Assembly (NCBI GenBank): GCA_964491915.1
Contig: CAZBHS010000012.1
Coordinates: 1 to 64,000, forward strand
Origin: JAHELQ01 sp964491915
GTDB taxonomy: Bacteria; Acidobacteriota; Aminicenantia; UBA2199
Direction: 5' to 3'
DNA length: 64,000 nucleotides
This document shows positions 42,895-51,756 of the stretch, one piece after another (within the stretch, counting starts at the first letter, position 1; each line of letters opens with the position of its first letter). The notes beneath the pieces were generated by a model. That model searched no databases. It saw nothing but the letters and a program-made list of their open reading frames with translations, and had not been told where the DNA came from. A program made the position numbers and the translations under genes.

Positions 42895-43034
42895 CTCAGG
42901 CAATCTGTTTTTGAAATCCGTTGAAAGCACAATTATAAAAGGCGATACAAGTTTCCACACTGCCAACGAGAACCTGATCCATCACGTCCAACCAACTAAA
43001 AAATTCGCGAATTTCCGCGAACCCCCCCCAATTT

Positions 43035-44306
43035 CTACGAGAGCATTTGTTCTACCGTTTCGATGCCGGTCCGGCAATCTTCTTGTTGGCGGAAGATTGT
43101 TTGCATGTCCCCGGCCGCGTTCTTGTAGTTTTCGTTTTGCAGAATTTCATCGATCATCGTGCCGAGGGCGTCGGGAGTAATCTTGGCGGCATTACCCCGC
43201 GCTCCGAGATTGTGATACTGAACCCGCGCCGCGTTTCCCGGTTGGTCCGTTACCCCGGGAAAGACAAGCATGGGGACACCGTGAAATATTGATTCCCTGA
43301 TGGAACTCAGACCTCCGTGGGTGATAAACAATGAAGCCCTGGACAGGATCTCCAACTGCGGCACCCAGTCCCGGACACTGACGTTGGCGGGGAGGGGATG
43401 AAACTGTTCGATATCTTTGGGATTGGACACTTGTAAAATCAAATGCAGATGCGGTCTCTCTTTCAAAGCGTTGATGGCGGCAGAAAATAATTTCTTCCGG
43501 TGCCGGGCGAACCGGGGGTGGGAGCCCACCGAGCAATAGACAATTTTTTTTGCCGGTTCGACCTCCGGCCAATCGAACGGTTCGCCATTGGAAGAGCTGC
43601 GAACGCAAGCGCCGGCGTAAATTCTCCGCTTAAACGTTTGGGGCACGATGGGAAAGTCGAACTCCTTCGGGCATAAAACCAATTCCGGCAATAATAGCCG
43701 GCGGCCGTATTCCCCCCATCCGAAGTCCACGCCGTTTTCCTCGATGCCGGCTACAAACGGAGCCAACATTTTTTTGTTGATCAGCGATATAATGCCGTGG
43801 AATAGGCGAATCTTCCCCCAGGCCATGACGTTCTTGATAACATTGGCTTTCCCACTGGCGGTGTCTGGAACAATGGGGGAGAATACCGGTGGGATCGAGG
43901 CGTTGTAAAATCCAGCCAGGCAGGTGTTGATCGCCAGGAGGGGAATCCTCTTTTTTAGGAACGCGCCGGCCTGTTCCCAGGCGAACTGGTCCAGTAGTAC
44001 GAGATCCGGTGTTTCGGTTTCTAACCATTGCTCGATCCCTTCCTTCATCAGGCCGCTCAATTTCCATGTAGTCTGCGGTCCCGGTTTTTTGACCAAATCC
44101 TCGAAGGTCTCTTTGTCCAATAGGCAGACGTATTCGAAACCCTGGTGGCGAACGAAATCTTCGTAGCGGTGATATCCCACATACACGATCTGGTGCCCCC
44201 TGTTTCTCAGTCCCTGAGCCAGTGTTAGAGATGCGTTGTATCCGCTTTGTTCAGGGTGTAGAAAGATAGCGATCAATGATTTTGGCTTATCGCTCTTGTG
44301 TAGCAT
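43035..44306 (-). CDS. UDP-glycosyltransferase-like enzyme (MGT type)
   Basis: 423 residues with the GT-B fold. The N-terminal half has LTLAQGLRNRGHQIVYVG; the C-terminal donor-binding half has VYCSVGSHPRF and VRDWVPQLEILSRASLFITH, then HGGLSSIRESIFHGVPMLVF, the plant/macrolide glycosyltransferase signature (H-G-G and the W-x-PQ motif). It probably glycosylates a small hydrophobic acceptor such as a lipid or pigment. The Shine-Dalgarno AGGAGG stands 10 nt before the ATG, and a consensus promoter lies about 105 nt upstream. The gene stands alone. Confidence 0.88.
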   Translation of the reverse strand: MLHKSDKPKSLIAIFLHPEQSGYNASLTLAQGLRNRGHQIVYVGYHRYEDFVRHQGFEYVCLLDKETFEDLVKKPGPQTTWKLSGLMKEGIEQWLETETPDLVLLDQFAWEQAGAFLKKRIPLLAINTCLAGFYNASIPPVFSPIVPDTASGKANVIKNVMAWGKIRLFHGIISLINKKMLAPFVAGIEENGVDFGWGEYGRRLLLPELVLCPKEFDFPIVPQTFKRRIYAGACVRSSSNGEPFDWPEVEPAKKIVYCSVGSHPRFARHRKKLFSAAINALKERPHLHLILQVSNPKDIEQFHPLPANVSVRDWVPQLEILSRASLFITHGGLSSIRESIFHGVPMLVFPGVTDQPGNAARVQYHNLGARGNAAKITPDALGTMIDEILQNENYKNAAGDMQTIFRQQEDCRTGIETVEQMLS

Positions 44307-44409
44307 GGTTTCAATTCCTCCTTTTTAGTACTGTCCAATTATATGTTTAGGTGATGCTTTTTCTTAGTGGCACGCCCTATCATTTTTTCTCCATTTGAGT
44401 TTCAATCAG

Positions 44410-44438
44410 AATATAACGGGTTGATTTTTTTTTGTCAA
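44410..44438 (-). promoter_or_regulatory. Promoter of the glycosyltransferase gene
   Basis: On the minus strand TTGACA (44438-44433), 17-bp spacer, TATATT (44415-44410). The leader is about 97 nt. It is back to back with the promoter at 44476. Confidence 0.8.
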
Positions 44439-44475
44439 TTAAATAGTTGGGGTTCTTCAAGGTTGAGGCTGTCTA

Positions 44476-44504
44476 TTGACTTTTTTTTGTGGTTGGGGTA
44501 ATGT
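44476..44504 (+). promoter_or_regulatory. Promoter of the metal-efflux operon
   Basis: TTGACT (44476-44481), 17-bp spacer, TAATGT (44499-44504). The first in-frame start codons follow almost at once: GTG at 44510 and ATG at 44519. Confidence 0.65.
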
Positions 44505-44518
44505 GTTCTGTGCATAGG

Positions 44519-44950
44519 ATGAGCAATTTATTCAGGAAATACAAGAAGAGGACGAGCCTTGCCGCGTTGGTGGTGTTGGCCTATTTCCTGGTTCAGACGG
44601 CGGTGTTCAATCCTGTGTTGTGTTTTCCCACCAATGGCGGCGCGAATATCGAGATGTGTGTTCTGGATTTCCAGTGTCCCTGTATCTGCGATCACAGTCA
44701 TGATGAGGACCATGAAGCGCAAGCGGCATGGCGTAATCTCTGCAAGATATGCAGGGATATTCCAATCTCTCTGGGTAACGACCTCCTGCCCGACAGCCCC
44801 GCGTATCTAGATACCGGCGATGCCTGTGCCCTGCCGACGGAACCGTGCGCCTCGACCGTTTCGTTCAATCCTCTTTCCTTTGGCCATCCTGAGGACTACC
44901 GGCCCCCCGGTATTTCAGCACTCCTCCAAACGTGCGTCTTTCTTTGTTGA
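44519..44950 (+). CDS. Small exported Cys/His-rich protein ahead of a metal RND operon
   Basis: About 143 residues. A basic N-terminus is followed by a TM or signal segment (SLAALVVLAYFLVQTAVF) and a short exported domain rich in metal ligands: CVLDFQCPCICDHSHDEDHE, then CKIC and four more cysteines, ending TCVFLC. No ribosome site is seen. A GTG at 44510, 5 nt past the -10, is a possible leaderless start giving three more residues. It precedes TolC, adaptor and pump genes of CusCBA type by 89 nt. A periplasmic metal-binding role is inferred from composition and context; no family is recognised with certainty. Confidence 0.65.
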   Translation: MSNLFRKYKKRTSLAALVVLAYFLVQTAVFNPVLCFPTNGGANIEMCVLDFQCPCICDHSHDEDHEAQAAWRNLCKICRDIPISLGNDLLPDSPAYLDTGDACALPTEPCASTVSFNPLSFGHPEDYRPPGISALLQTCVFLC

Positions 44951-45039
44951 TTCCTTCCATCCAATCCTAATACAGAACTATCTGTAGAAAACCATTTTAT
45001 TTTTTTTTATTTATAATTGTCATTATTAGAGAGGAAACA

Positions 45040-46281
45040 ATGAAGAAAATTGTATTATTGAGCATGATCTGGTTGATGGCCTGGGGGTCGCACCCTCTAC
45101 ATCCGGGCGCCCAACCGGTCAAATCTTATGGACTTGAAGAACTCATTCAATTGATGAAACGCAACAATCTGCTGATCAAACGGTCGGGACTCGATGTAGA
45201 CATTGCCCGCCAGGATTATAGGGTGGAGCGCGTCCTGCCGGATCTAGAATTGGAGGCGTCGCGGGGCGATGCAAAAATGCTGGAGCAACCGGCGCCGGAT
45301 GCGAAGGTGTGGGGCGTCGGCTTGAAATGGCAGGCGCCCAATCCTTTTTTCCGCTATTTTCACTTGAGGTCTTTGCGGGCCAAGGTGCGGCAGGCGGGAA
45401 TCCTGGAGAGTATGAATCTACGTTTTTATGAAAAATCGCTGAAGCATCACTATTTTAGATTGCAATTGTTCAAAAAGAGGCACGATTATTTGCAAGAAAA
45501 GATTCGCATTCTCACAGAGATGAATCGCATCACCAAAGCGAGAGTCAGCGTCGGCGAGGCAAAGGAGATCGACGCCTTGAGAACGTCTGTGGAAATCCAA
45601 AAGAGCCGTACAGAGCTCTTTGGGGCGGAACAATCGATCTCGTATGAACGGGCCAAGGTGAATGAATTTCTCAACAATACCTTGCCTGAAGATTACGCTG
45701 TTCGCGAAGATTTTTCGTTTCACCCTATCGAAGACCTGAAAGGTCTGGAAAAGCGGATGTTTAAAAACAGCCTGGCGTTGAAGCTCAAGTTGGAAGAGAC
45801 CGCCCATGCCAAAGACCACCTCTCTTCCAGCAAGTGGTCGTTTTTGAAGGGTGTGGACGTGTTCGCGGAGCGGGAACGGGAATTGGAGGCGGATATCTGG
45901 AAGTTCGGCGTCGGCGTGTCGATCCCGCTGTTCGGCTCCACCTTCGCGTCGGTTCGCAGAGCGAGGTTGGAATTGGAGCGGGCCACTATAGATCTGGAGC
46001 ACGAACAGAAGCATCTGGCGGCGGATATCAAACGATTGACCGCCCAATTGAGCATCTTGCAGCGGGAAATCGATACCTTTCGCGGCGCCATTCTCAAAGA
46101 GGGCGAGGAGAATATGAAACTCACCGGTTTGCTGTACCGTTCCGGCGAGGTGTCCCTCACAGTGTACCTGGATGCGCAGGAAAGTTACTACGGTCTCCAG
46201 GACCGGTACTTTGAAGCCATTACCGAATGGAAACTTTTAAAAGCTGAAATTGAAGAAATATATTTAGGAGAGGAAAAATGA
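45040..46281 (+). CDS. TolC/CusC-like outer-membrane factor of the metal-efflux system
   Basis: 413 residues: signal peptide (about 1-24) and two TolC-type helical repeats (EELIQLMKRNNLLIKRSGL near the start, LYRSGEVSLTVYLDAQESYY near the end). The AGAGG site 5 nt before the ATG supports the start. Its stop overlaps the adaptor ATG by 4 bp. It forms the outer-membrane duct for the CusA-like pump. It is only distantly like the TolC of the first efflux operon. Confidence 0.9.
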   Translation: MKKIVLLSMIWLMAWGSHPLHPGAQPVKSYGLEELIQLMKRNNLLIKRSGLDVDIARQDYRVERVLPDLELEASRGDAKMLEQPAPDAKVWGVGLKWQAPNPFFRYFHLRSLRAKVRQAGILESMNLRFYEKSLKHHYFRLQLFKKRHDYLQEKIRILTEMNRITKARVSVGEAKEIDALRTSVEIQKSRTELFGAEQSISYERAKVNEFLNNTLPEDYAVREDFSFHPIEDLKGLEKRMFKNSLALKLKLEETAHAKDHLSSSKWSFLKGVDVFAERERELEADIWKFGVGVSIPLFGSTFASVRRARLELERATIDLEHEQKHLAADIKRLTAQLSILQREIDTFRGAILKEGEENMKLTGLLYRSGEVSLTVYLDAQESYYGLQDRYFEAITEWKLLKAEIEEIYLGEEK

Positions 46282-47558
46282 TTAAACGGTTCTTGTTAAT
46301 TATATTATGTAGCGCGCTATTCTGGTGGTGCTCCCCGGCCCATGATCATTCGGAAGGCGAAGATCATTCGGGGCACGCCCACGAACAGGCGGATGCCCAT
46401 GAGAACGAGGCGGCTTCGGAGCATGCGGATGAGCATGACGAAGCGGATGCACATGATCATCTTCATGTGGCCCATGAAAAAGTGGAGCAATGGGGCATCC
46501 AATTCTCCCATCCCGTCGAGCGTCAGTCGGTCCAGCGGGTTCATTTGACCGGAACTGTCCGTGAGAATGAAGGTCAAACCTATTTGGTGAACTCCCTCAT
46601 CGAAGGGACCATCACCAGGGTTTATAGCGACATCGGCGATGGGGTCAAAAAAGGCGAACCTCTGTGCCAATTGAATTCCTCTGAATTATTGGATAAAAAA
46701 ACCAGGTATATCCAGGCCTTCCAGCGTCAGCGTTTGGAAAAAGAAAACTACCTCCGGGCCAAAAAACTATCCGCTATCAAAGCCCTGGAGAAAAAAGAGT
46801 TGATGGCGCGCGAGTCCGCTTACAAGGTGACGTTGGCCGAATATGTCTCGCTCGAGTCTGAACTTCGGAGTGTGGGATTGAAGGCTGCCTGGCTCAGCGC
46901 AGTCAAAGATGCTGTCGTCAATGATAGAGAAGAGACCCTCGAGCGGTTTTTGTCGCCTTATTGCACGATCCCGGCTCCAGCCGGAGGCATTGTGATGACC
47001 CGGGACCTGAAATTGGGGCAGCGGATTGAAAAAGACCGCACCATCTTTTTGGTGTCCGATCTATCGACGGTATGGGTGTTGTTCGACGCGCTGGAAAAAG
47101 ATTTTCCCGCTCTGACAGAAGGAGCGTCTGTGAGCGTTGTCAGCGATACGTTTCCGGGGCAACCATTTGACGGTACAATCGGGAAAATACTCCAGCAACT
47201 GGATCCTCAATTGCGCACCGTCAAAGTGAGGGTTGTGGTCAATAATAGGGACAACCTGCTGAAGCCGGGGATGTATGTCAAAGGAACCATCATCCGAAAA
47301 ACCGGCGAAGCGATGATGGCTGTCCCGCCGGCGGCGTTGGTGAAGATATCCGGCATTGACGGCTTGTTTCTCAAAGATGGGGACGGTTTCAAATTCAAAC
47401 CTCTAAAAGTGGAATTGACGGATGCCGATGGTTATGTGTTTGCCCGCGGGTTGGACGACCATGATGACGTGGTGATCGATGGAGCCTTCTACCTCAAAGC
47501 CGAATACGAATTGGCGCGGGGAGGCGGCACCACCGGCGATCATGGGCATGCCCACTAG
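46278..47558 (+). CDS. CusB/CzcB-like adaptor with His-rich N-terminus
   Basis: 426 residues. After a hydrophobic export signal with a Cys at about residue 18 (FWWCSPAHDHSEG; not a canonical lipobox), about 50 residues are packed with His, Asp and Glu (HSGHAHEQADAHENEAASEH and onward). The adaptor body follows: barrel-sandwich halves around SLIEGTITRVYSDIGDGVKK and IPAPAGGIVMTRDLKLGQRI, a helical hairpin between, and a beta-barrel. The C-terminus again ends in HGHAH. Such His-rich arms capture divalent metals such as Cu, Zn, Co or Ni; the specific metal is not readable. Confidence 0.92.
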   Translation: MIKRFLLIILCSALFWWCSPAHDHSEGEDHSGHAHEQADAHENEAASEHADEHDEADAHDHLHVAHEKVEQWGIQFSHPVERQSVQRVHLTGTVRENEGQTYLVNSLIEGTITRVYSDIGDGVKKGEPLCQLNSSELLDKKTRYIQAFQRQRLEKENYLRAKKLSAIKALEKKELMARESAYKVTLAEYVSLESELRSVGLKAAWLSAVKDAVVNDREETLERFLSPYCTIPAPAGGIVMTRDLKLGQRIEKDRTIFLVSDLSTVWVLFDALEKDFPALTEGASVSVVSDTFPGQPFDGTIGKILQQLDPQLRTVKVRVVVNNRDNLLKPGMYVKGTIIRKTGEAMMAVPPAALVKISGIDGLFLKDGDGFKFKPLKVELTDADGYVFARGLDDHDDVVIDGAFYLKAEYELARGGGTTGDHGHAH

Positions 47559-47573
47559 GCGAAGGAGAATTCG

Positions 47574-50500
47574 ATGAAACGCTGGATCGAATTGTTAATG
47601 GAAAAAAAGGTATTCGCCTTTTTGATCATATTTTTTATAGTAGTGGCTGGGATCATCTCATACCAGCGACTCAAAATCGATGTCTTCCCCGACCCGTCGC
47701 CGGTGTTGGTGCAGATTTTCACCGAATGTGACGGCATGGCGCCCGAAGAGGTGGAGAAGTTTGTCTCGTATCCGGTGGAGACGTCGCTGTACGGTCTTCC
47801 GGATGTGGAGAAAATCACCTCCCACTCGACATTCGGTTTGTCAACGGTGAATGTCTATTTCGACGATCAGGTGGACATCTATTTCGCCCGGCAATTGGTA
47901 TCCCAACAATTGCCCGCCATCACGGAAAAATTGCCGGAGTTTGTGGAGGCTCCGAAGCTTGGCCCCATCACCACCGGTCTCGGCATGGTCTATATCTACG
48001 CGTTGGAGGGAGACCTCTCTTCCATGGAATTGCGCACTCTGCAAGATTGGGTGATCAAGTTTCAATTGCAGACGATTCCCGGAGTGGCGGCGGTGATGAG
48101 TCACGGCGGCGATATCAAGCAGTACCAGGTGATTATCGACGCCGACAAATTGGTGAAATATGGGACTCCGGTGAACCATATTATCGAGCATATCCAGAAA
48201 AGTTCCCGCAATATCACCGCCGGTTATATTGTCAAAAACAAGGAAGAGTACATTATTCGCGGCGTGGGCTTGATGGAGGATATCGAGGGCTTGAAAAAGG
48301 TATTGATCAAGGAATCCGGCTCAACTCCCATCTTTTTGGGCAATATCGCGGATATAAAGGTGGGACCCGCTATCAAACGGGGCGAGGCGCTTCTGGATAA
48401 TAGGGGACAGACTGTCTCGGGCATTATCATGAAGTTGATCGGCGTCAACACCGCCGATTTGATCGAAAAGATCGACGGCCGCCTCGAGGAGATCAACGCC
48501 GGACTACCGGAGGGCATTCGCCTGGTGCCGGTGTACAATCAGGCCCTCATCATCAAGGCGGCGTTCCGCACTGTTTCCGAAGCCCTCATCATCGGTATTT
48601 TATTGGTCTCCATCATTCTATTCCTCTTCTTGAACGATTGGGCCACAGCTCTGGTCTCCACCCTGTCGATTCCCTTCTCGGTGTTCGCCGTGTTTATCGT
48701 CATGAACCTCATGGGGATGACGGCCGACCTGATGTCGTTTGGAGGTCTGGCTATCGGGATCGGGCTATTGGTGGATGCCACCGTCGTTGTGGTGGAAAAC
48801 ATCGCCCGTAACCGCGAGACCCTCAAAAAAGACAAATCCGACCGGGACATCATCCTCTTCTCTGTGCAACAAGTCCTGAGGCCCTTGAGTTTCGCCATGT
48901 TAATCATCATCCTCTCCTTCCTACCGCTATTGACATTGCAAGGGATGGAGGGAAAACTGTTCAAACCCTTCGGCGTCACGTTGCTGATCGCCATTATCTC
49001 GGCCATCGTGTACGCGTTGTTCTGCTCGCCATTGTTGATGTTTTCCCTCAAAAGCAAAAAAACGACGCCAACCGGATTTCTGTTTGAAAATCTCAAAAAA
49101 TTGTACCTGCGAATATTCGATTTTTTCTATCTTCGTCATCGCCTGACAGTCGTGATTTTCCTGCTGATCTTTATTATCAGCCTCATCGCTCTGGCCACCA
49201 GCGGTTCTGAATTCATCCCCACCCTGAATGAGCAGACCCTTCAACTGATGGTCCTTTTGCCCGCCAACACCGATCTCGACGAAACTGTCTCGGTAATGGA
49301 GGCGATTCACCAGGAGATCGGCGATTTGCCGGAAATCAAGACCATCTATTCCCGGATCGGGCGGGGAGAAGCCGGCACACACCCACATCCGGTCAATATG
49401 GGAAACGCCATTCTGGTTTTGAACGAACGGGGTAAATGGAATGTCGATAGTGAAGAGGAATTGATTCATATCATTCAGGATAGGGTGAAAGAGCGTCTCC
49501 CCGGCGTGCTTCTCAATTTTACCCAGCCTATCAAGCACAATTTGGATGAGCTTTTAACCGGAGTGCGGGCCGATCTGGCCATCAAAATCTTCGGCGATGA
49601 TTACCGGCAATTGGTGCGGCTGGCCGAAGAGGCGTCGGCTGTGATGCGGCAAATCCCCGGCGTGGCGGACACCCAGGTGTCGAGAGTTTCGGGGCAGAAC
49701 GAGATAGCCATTCGTTTGAACCGCGACAAAATGGCCCGCTATCATCTGGATCCGGCGGATGTATTGGAAGAGATCGAAGCCGCCATCGGCGGAAAGACCG
49801 TTGCCAAAGTGTACGAAGGGGATGTGGTGCATGATGTGTTCTTGCGCTATTCTGAGAATTACCGAAAAAACCTCGGCCAATTACAACAATTTAGAATTCA
49901 AACGGAGCAGGGTTTTATGATTCCCCTGTCGGCAGTGGCGGATATCAATGAAGATCAGGGCTTCAGTACCATTATTCGCGAAAACGGAAAACGCTATATC
50001 ACCGTTCAGTGCAATGTGAGAGGCAGGGATATCGGCAGCATCGTCAAAGATTCGCAGGAAAAAATCTTCGCGAAACTCGAGCTGCCGTTCGGATATTTCG
50101 TGACCTGGGGCGGGCAATTCGAATTGAAGGAGCGGGCGGAGAAGCGGATGTATCTGGTCCTCTTGATCACCTTCTTCTTGATTCTCGTCCTCCTGTTCGA
50201 TTATTTGAAATCCTGGAAAGATATTTTGGTCATTTTGGTGAACCTGCCGGTCTCGCTGAGCGGCGGTGTGATATCGTTGTGGTTGTTCGGGGCCTATCTA
50301 TCCGTTCCTTCCACCATCGGCTTTTTGGCTTTGTTGGGAATTGCGCTTGAAAACTCGTTGATTTTGATATCGTTCCTAAAACGGAAAACAGCGGGCTGCG
50401 ACGATTTTGACGCGGCGGTGCGGGACAGTGTGGCATTGAGGTTGCGTCCGGTGTTGATGACAAAATTCACCACCATCATTGGACTCATCCCCTTGCTCTT

Positions 50501-50630
50501 CTCCCTGGGAATCGGTTCTGAAATCCAGAGACCGCTGGTGATCGTGGTCATCGGTGGAATTTTCTTCTCGATCTTCACGACTCTTCTGTTGATGCCGGTG
50601 ATGTTCCGCAAACTCAACTATCGCCCATAA
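47574..50630 (+). CDS. Heavy-metal RND efflux pump, CusA/CzcA family
   Basis: 1018 residues. The N-terminus (LKIDVFPDPSPVLVQIFTEC) and the EKFVSYPVETSLYGLPDVEK stretch are typical of the heavy-metal efflux RND subfamily. TM4 carries AIGIGLLVDATVVVVEN, with the Asp and Glu of the family's proton relay. Twelve TM helices and two porter loops are present. AAGGAG 6 nt before the ATG. It is the last gene of the operon and is followed by a strong terminator. The substrate metal is not certain; the His-rich adaptor and the Cys/His-rich small protein point to soft or borderline divalent metals. Confidence 0.94.
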   Translation: MKRWIELLMEKKVFAFLIIFFIVVAGIISYQRLKIDVFPDPSPVLVQIFTECDGMAPEEVEKFVSYPVETSLYGLPDVEKITSHSTFGLSTVNVYFDDQVDIYFARQLVSQQLPAITEKLPEFVEAPKLGPITTGLGMVYIYALEGDLSSMELRTLQDWVIKFQLQTIPGVAAVMSHGGDIKQYQVIIDADKLVKYGTPVNHIIEHIQKSSRNITAGYIVKNKEEYIIRGVGLMEDIEGLKKVLIKESGSTPIFLGNIADIKVGPAIKRGEALLDNRGQTVSGIIMKLIGVNTADLIEKIDGRLEEINAGLPEGIRLVPVYNQALIIKAAFRTVSEALIIGILLVSIILFLFLNDWATALVSTLSIPFSVFAVFIVMNLMGMTADLMSFGGLAIGIGLLVDATVVVVENIARNRETLKKDKSDRDIILFSVQQVLRPLSFAMLIIILSFLPLLTLQGMEGKLFKPFGVTLLIAIISAIVYALFCSPLLMFSLKSKKTTPTGFLFENLKKLYLRIFDFFYLRHRLTVVIFLLIFIISLIALATSGSEFIPTLNEQTLQLMVLLPANTDLDETVSVMEAIHQEIGDLPEIKTIYSRIGRGEAGTHPHPVNMGNAILVLNERGKWNVDSEEELIHIIQDRVKERLPGVLLNFTQPIKHNLDELLTGVRADLAIKIFGDDYRQLVRLAEEASAVMRQIPGVADTQVSRVSGQNEIAIRLNRDKMARYHLDPADVLEEIEAAIGGKTVAKVYEGDVVHDVFLRYSENYRKNLGQLQQFRIQTEQGFMIPLSAVADINEDQGFSTIIRENGKRYITVQCNVRGRDIGSIVKDSQEKIFAKLELPFGYFVTWGGQFELKERAEKRMYLVLLITFFLILVLLFDYLKSWKDILVILVNLPVSLSGGVISLWLFGAYLSVPSTIGFLALLGIALENSLILISFLKRKTAGCDDFDAAVRDSVALRLRPVLMTKFTTIIGLIPLLFSLGIGSEIQRPLVIVVIGGIFFSIFTTLLLMPVMFRKLNYRP

Positions 50631-50658
50631 TCAAAAATTCTTTAGTATAATCTTAGAA

Positions 50659-50690
50659 GGGGCGCCGAACAACGGCGCCCCTTTTTTTTT
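50659..50690 (+). terminator. Intrinsic terminator of the metal-efflux operon
   Basis: An 8-bp perfect stem, GGGGCGCC / GGCGCCCC, with a 7-nt loop, followed by nine T at 50682-50690. It starts 29 nt past the pump stop codon. Confidence 0.95.
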
Positions 50691-50709
50691 ATTTTTTGTT
50701 GTCTGGGAA

Positions 50710-50738
50710 TTGTTAGTGATTTAATATATTAATATAAT
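50710..50738 (+). promoter_or_regulatory. Promoter of the DUF302 gene
   Basis: TTGTTA (50710-50715), 17-bp spacer, TATAAT (50733-50738), in very A/T-rich DNA. The leader is about 32 nt and carries a GGAGG ribosome site. Confidence 0.7.
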
Positions 50739-50776
50739 TATTAAAAGGAAACAGTAAAAAACATGGAGGAGAGAAC

Positions 50777-51163
50777 ATGAGTTACTATTTCAACAAGGTG
50801 CTCGATATGGATTTCGAAGGAGCCGTTCGTCGGGTGAAAGAGCATTTAAAAGAAGAGGGATTCGGTGTGTTGACGGAAATAGACGTGAAAAAAACGATGA
50901 AGCAGAAGCTCGATAAGGAATTCCGTAATTATACAATTCTCGGAGCGTGCAATCCACCGTTTGCTTATGAAGCGTTGCTGGCGGAGGATAAGGTGGGAAC
51001 CATGCTGCCGTGCAATGTCATTGTCCAGGAGATCTCCGGCAATCGAGTCGAGATCGCGGCGGTGGATCCAATCTCATCGATGAAAGCGATTCAGAATTCA
51101 GGCCTTCTGGCTGTGGCGTCCCAAATTCAGGCAAAACTCCGGAGAGTGGTTGATAGTTTGTAA
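50777..51163 (+). CDS. DUF302 domain protein
   Basis: 128 residues, nearly all DUF302: EHLKEEGFGVLTEIDVKKTM, LGACNPPFAYEALLAEDKVG and MLPCNVIVQE. The two conserved cysteines and the NP turn are present. DUF302 proteins are small alpha-beta proteins, often found near redox or metal-handling genes; the biochemical role is not established. It is a single gene between a terminator and a convergent PspC gene. Confidence 0.93.
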   Translation: MSYYFNKVLDMDFEGAVRRVKEHLKEEGFGVLTEIDVKKTMKQKLDKEFRNYTILGACNPPFAYEALLAEDKVGTMLPCNVIVQEISGNRVEIAAVDPISSMKAIQNSGLLAVASQIQAKLRRVVDSL

Positions 51164-51171
51164 ATCCTTTA

Positions 51172-51369
51172 TCAGTATATTTCCGATTGGGGGATGACAA
51201 CCCACAAGATCAAGTAGACAAGAATTCCCGGGAATGCTACGCTGATTATCGATACCAGGATGTAGAGGATCCGCACCACAGTGGGATCCATGTTAAAGTA
51301 TTCCGCCAACCCGCCGCACACGCCGGCGATCATTCGATTTGTGTTGGATCGTTTTAACTGTTTCATCAT
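51172..51369 (-). CDS. PspC-domain small membrane protein
   Basis: 65 residues: a basic N-terminus (LKRSNTNRMIAGVCGGLAEY), then FNMDPTVVRILYIL and a hydrophobic hairpin ending ILWVVIPQ, the whole PspC domain. PspC proteins sense envelope stress in the phage-shock response; no PspA/B gene is nearby. Two ATGs (51369, 51366) are possible starts. It is the last of three genes on this strand. Confidence 0.93.
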   Translation of the reverse strand: MMKQLKRSNTNRMIAGVCGGLAEYFNMDPTVVRILYILVSIISVAFPGILVYLILWVVIPQSEIY

Positions 51370-51429
51370 TTAATGTCTCCTCTCAATAGATATAGAACGA
51401 ATCAAACACTCCAATTGTTCACTAAAAAA

Positions 51430-51744
51430 TTATCCGCCGACATTTTGAAGCAATAAATCCACCCGCGCCACCATGTCGGTTAAAAACCGGATCGCTTTGG
51501 TGGATCGCTCCAGGCTTTTTTTGAACGCTTCGATGTCTTTTTGATTTTTTTTGAAGGCGGTGACGGCTTGCCGGTAAAACTCTTCATTTTTTGTGAATGT
51601 CCGGCTCAATGTCTCTTCCATCAATGATGCGATCTGGTCCATCCTTTTTTTGATTTCCGCCTTCTCATCCGGGTTTTCGGTTTGATCATAGAGCGTTTCC
51701 GCCATATTCCAGGCCTGGGATAGTTGATCGAGAATCTGTTTCAT
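51430..51744 (-). CDS. Small helical protein of unknown function
   Basis: 104 residues, predicted as continuous amphipathic helices (ILDQLSQAWNMAETLYDQTE, KKRMDQIASLMEETLSRTF), with neither signal peptide nor membrane helix. It lies 12 nt after the lipoprotein gene and 60 nt before the PspC gene, so one envelope-linked operon is likely. No family is recognised. Confidence 0.65.
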   Translation of the reverse strand: MKQILDQLSQAWNMAETLYDQTENPDEKAEIKKRMDQIASLMEETLSRTFTKNEEFYRQAVTAFKKNQKDIEAFKKSLERSTKAIRFLTDMVARVDLLLQNVGG

Positions 51745-51756
51745 GTTCCTGTCTCC

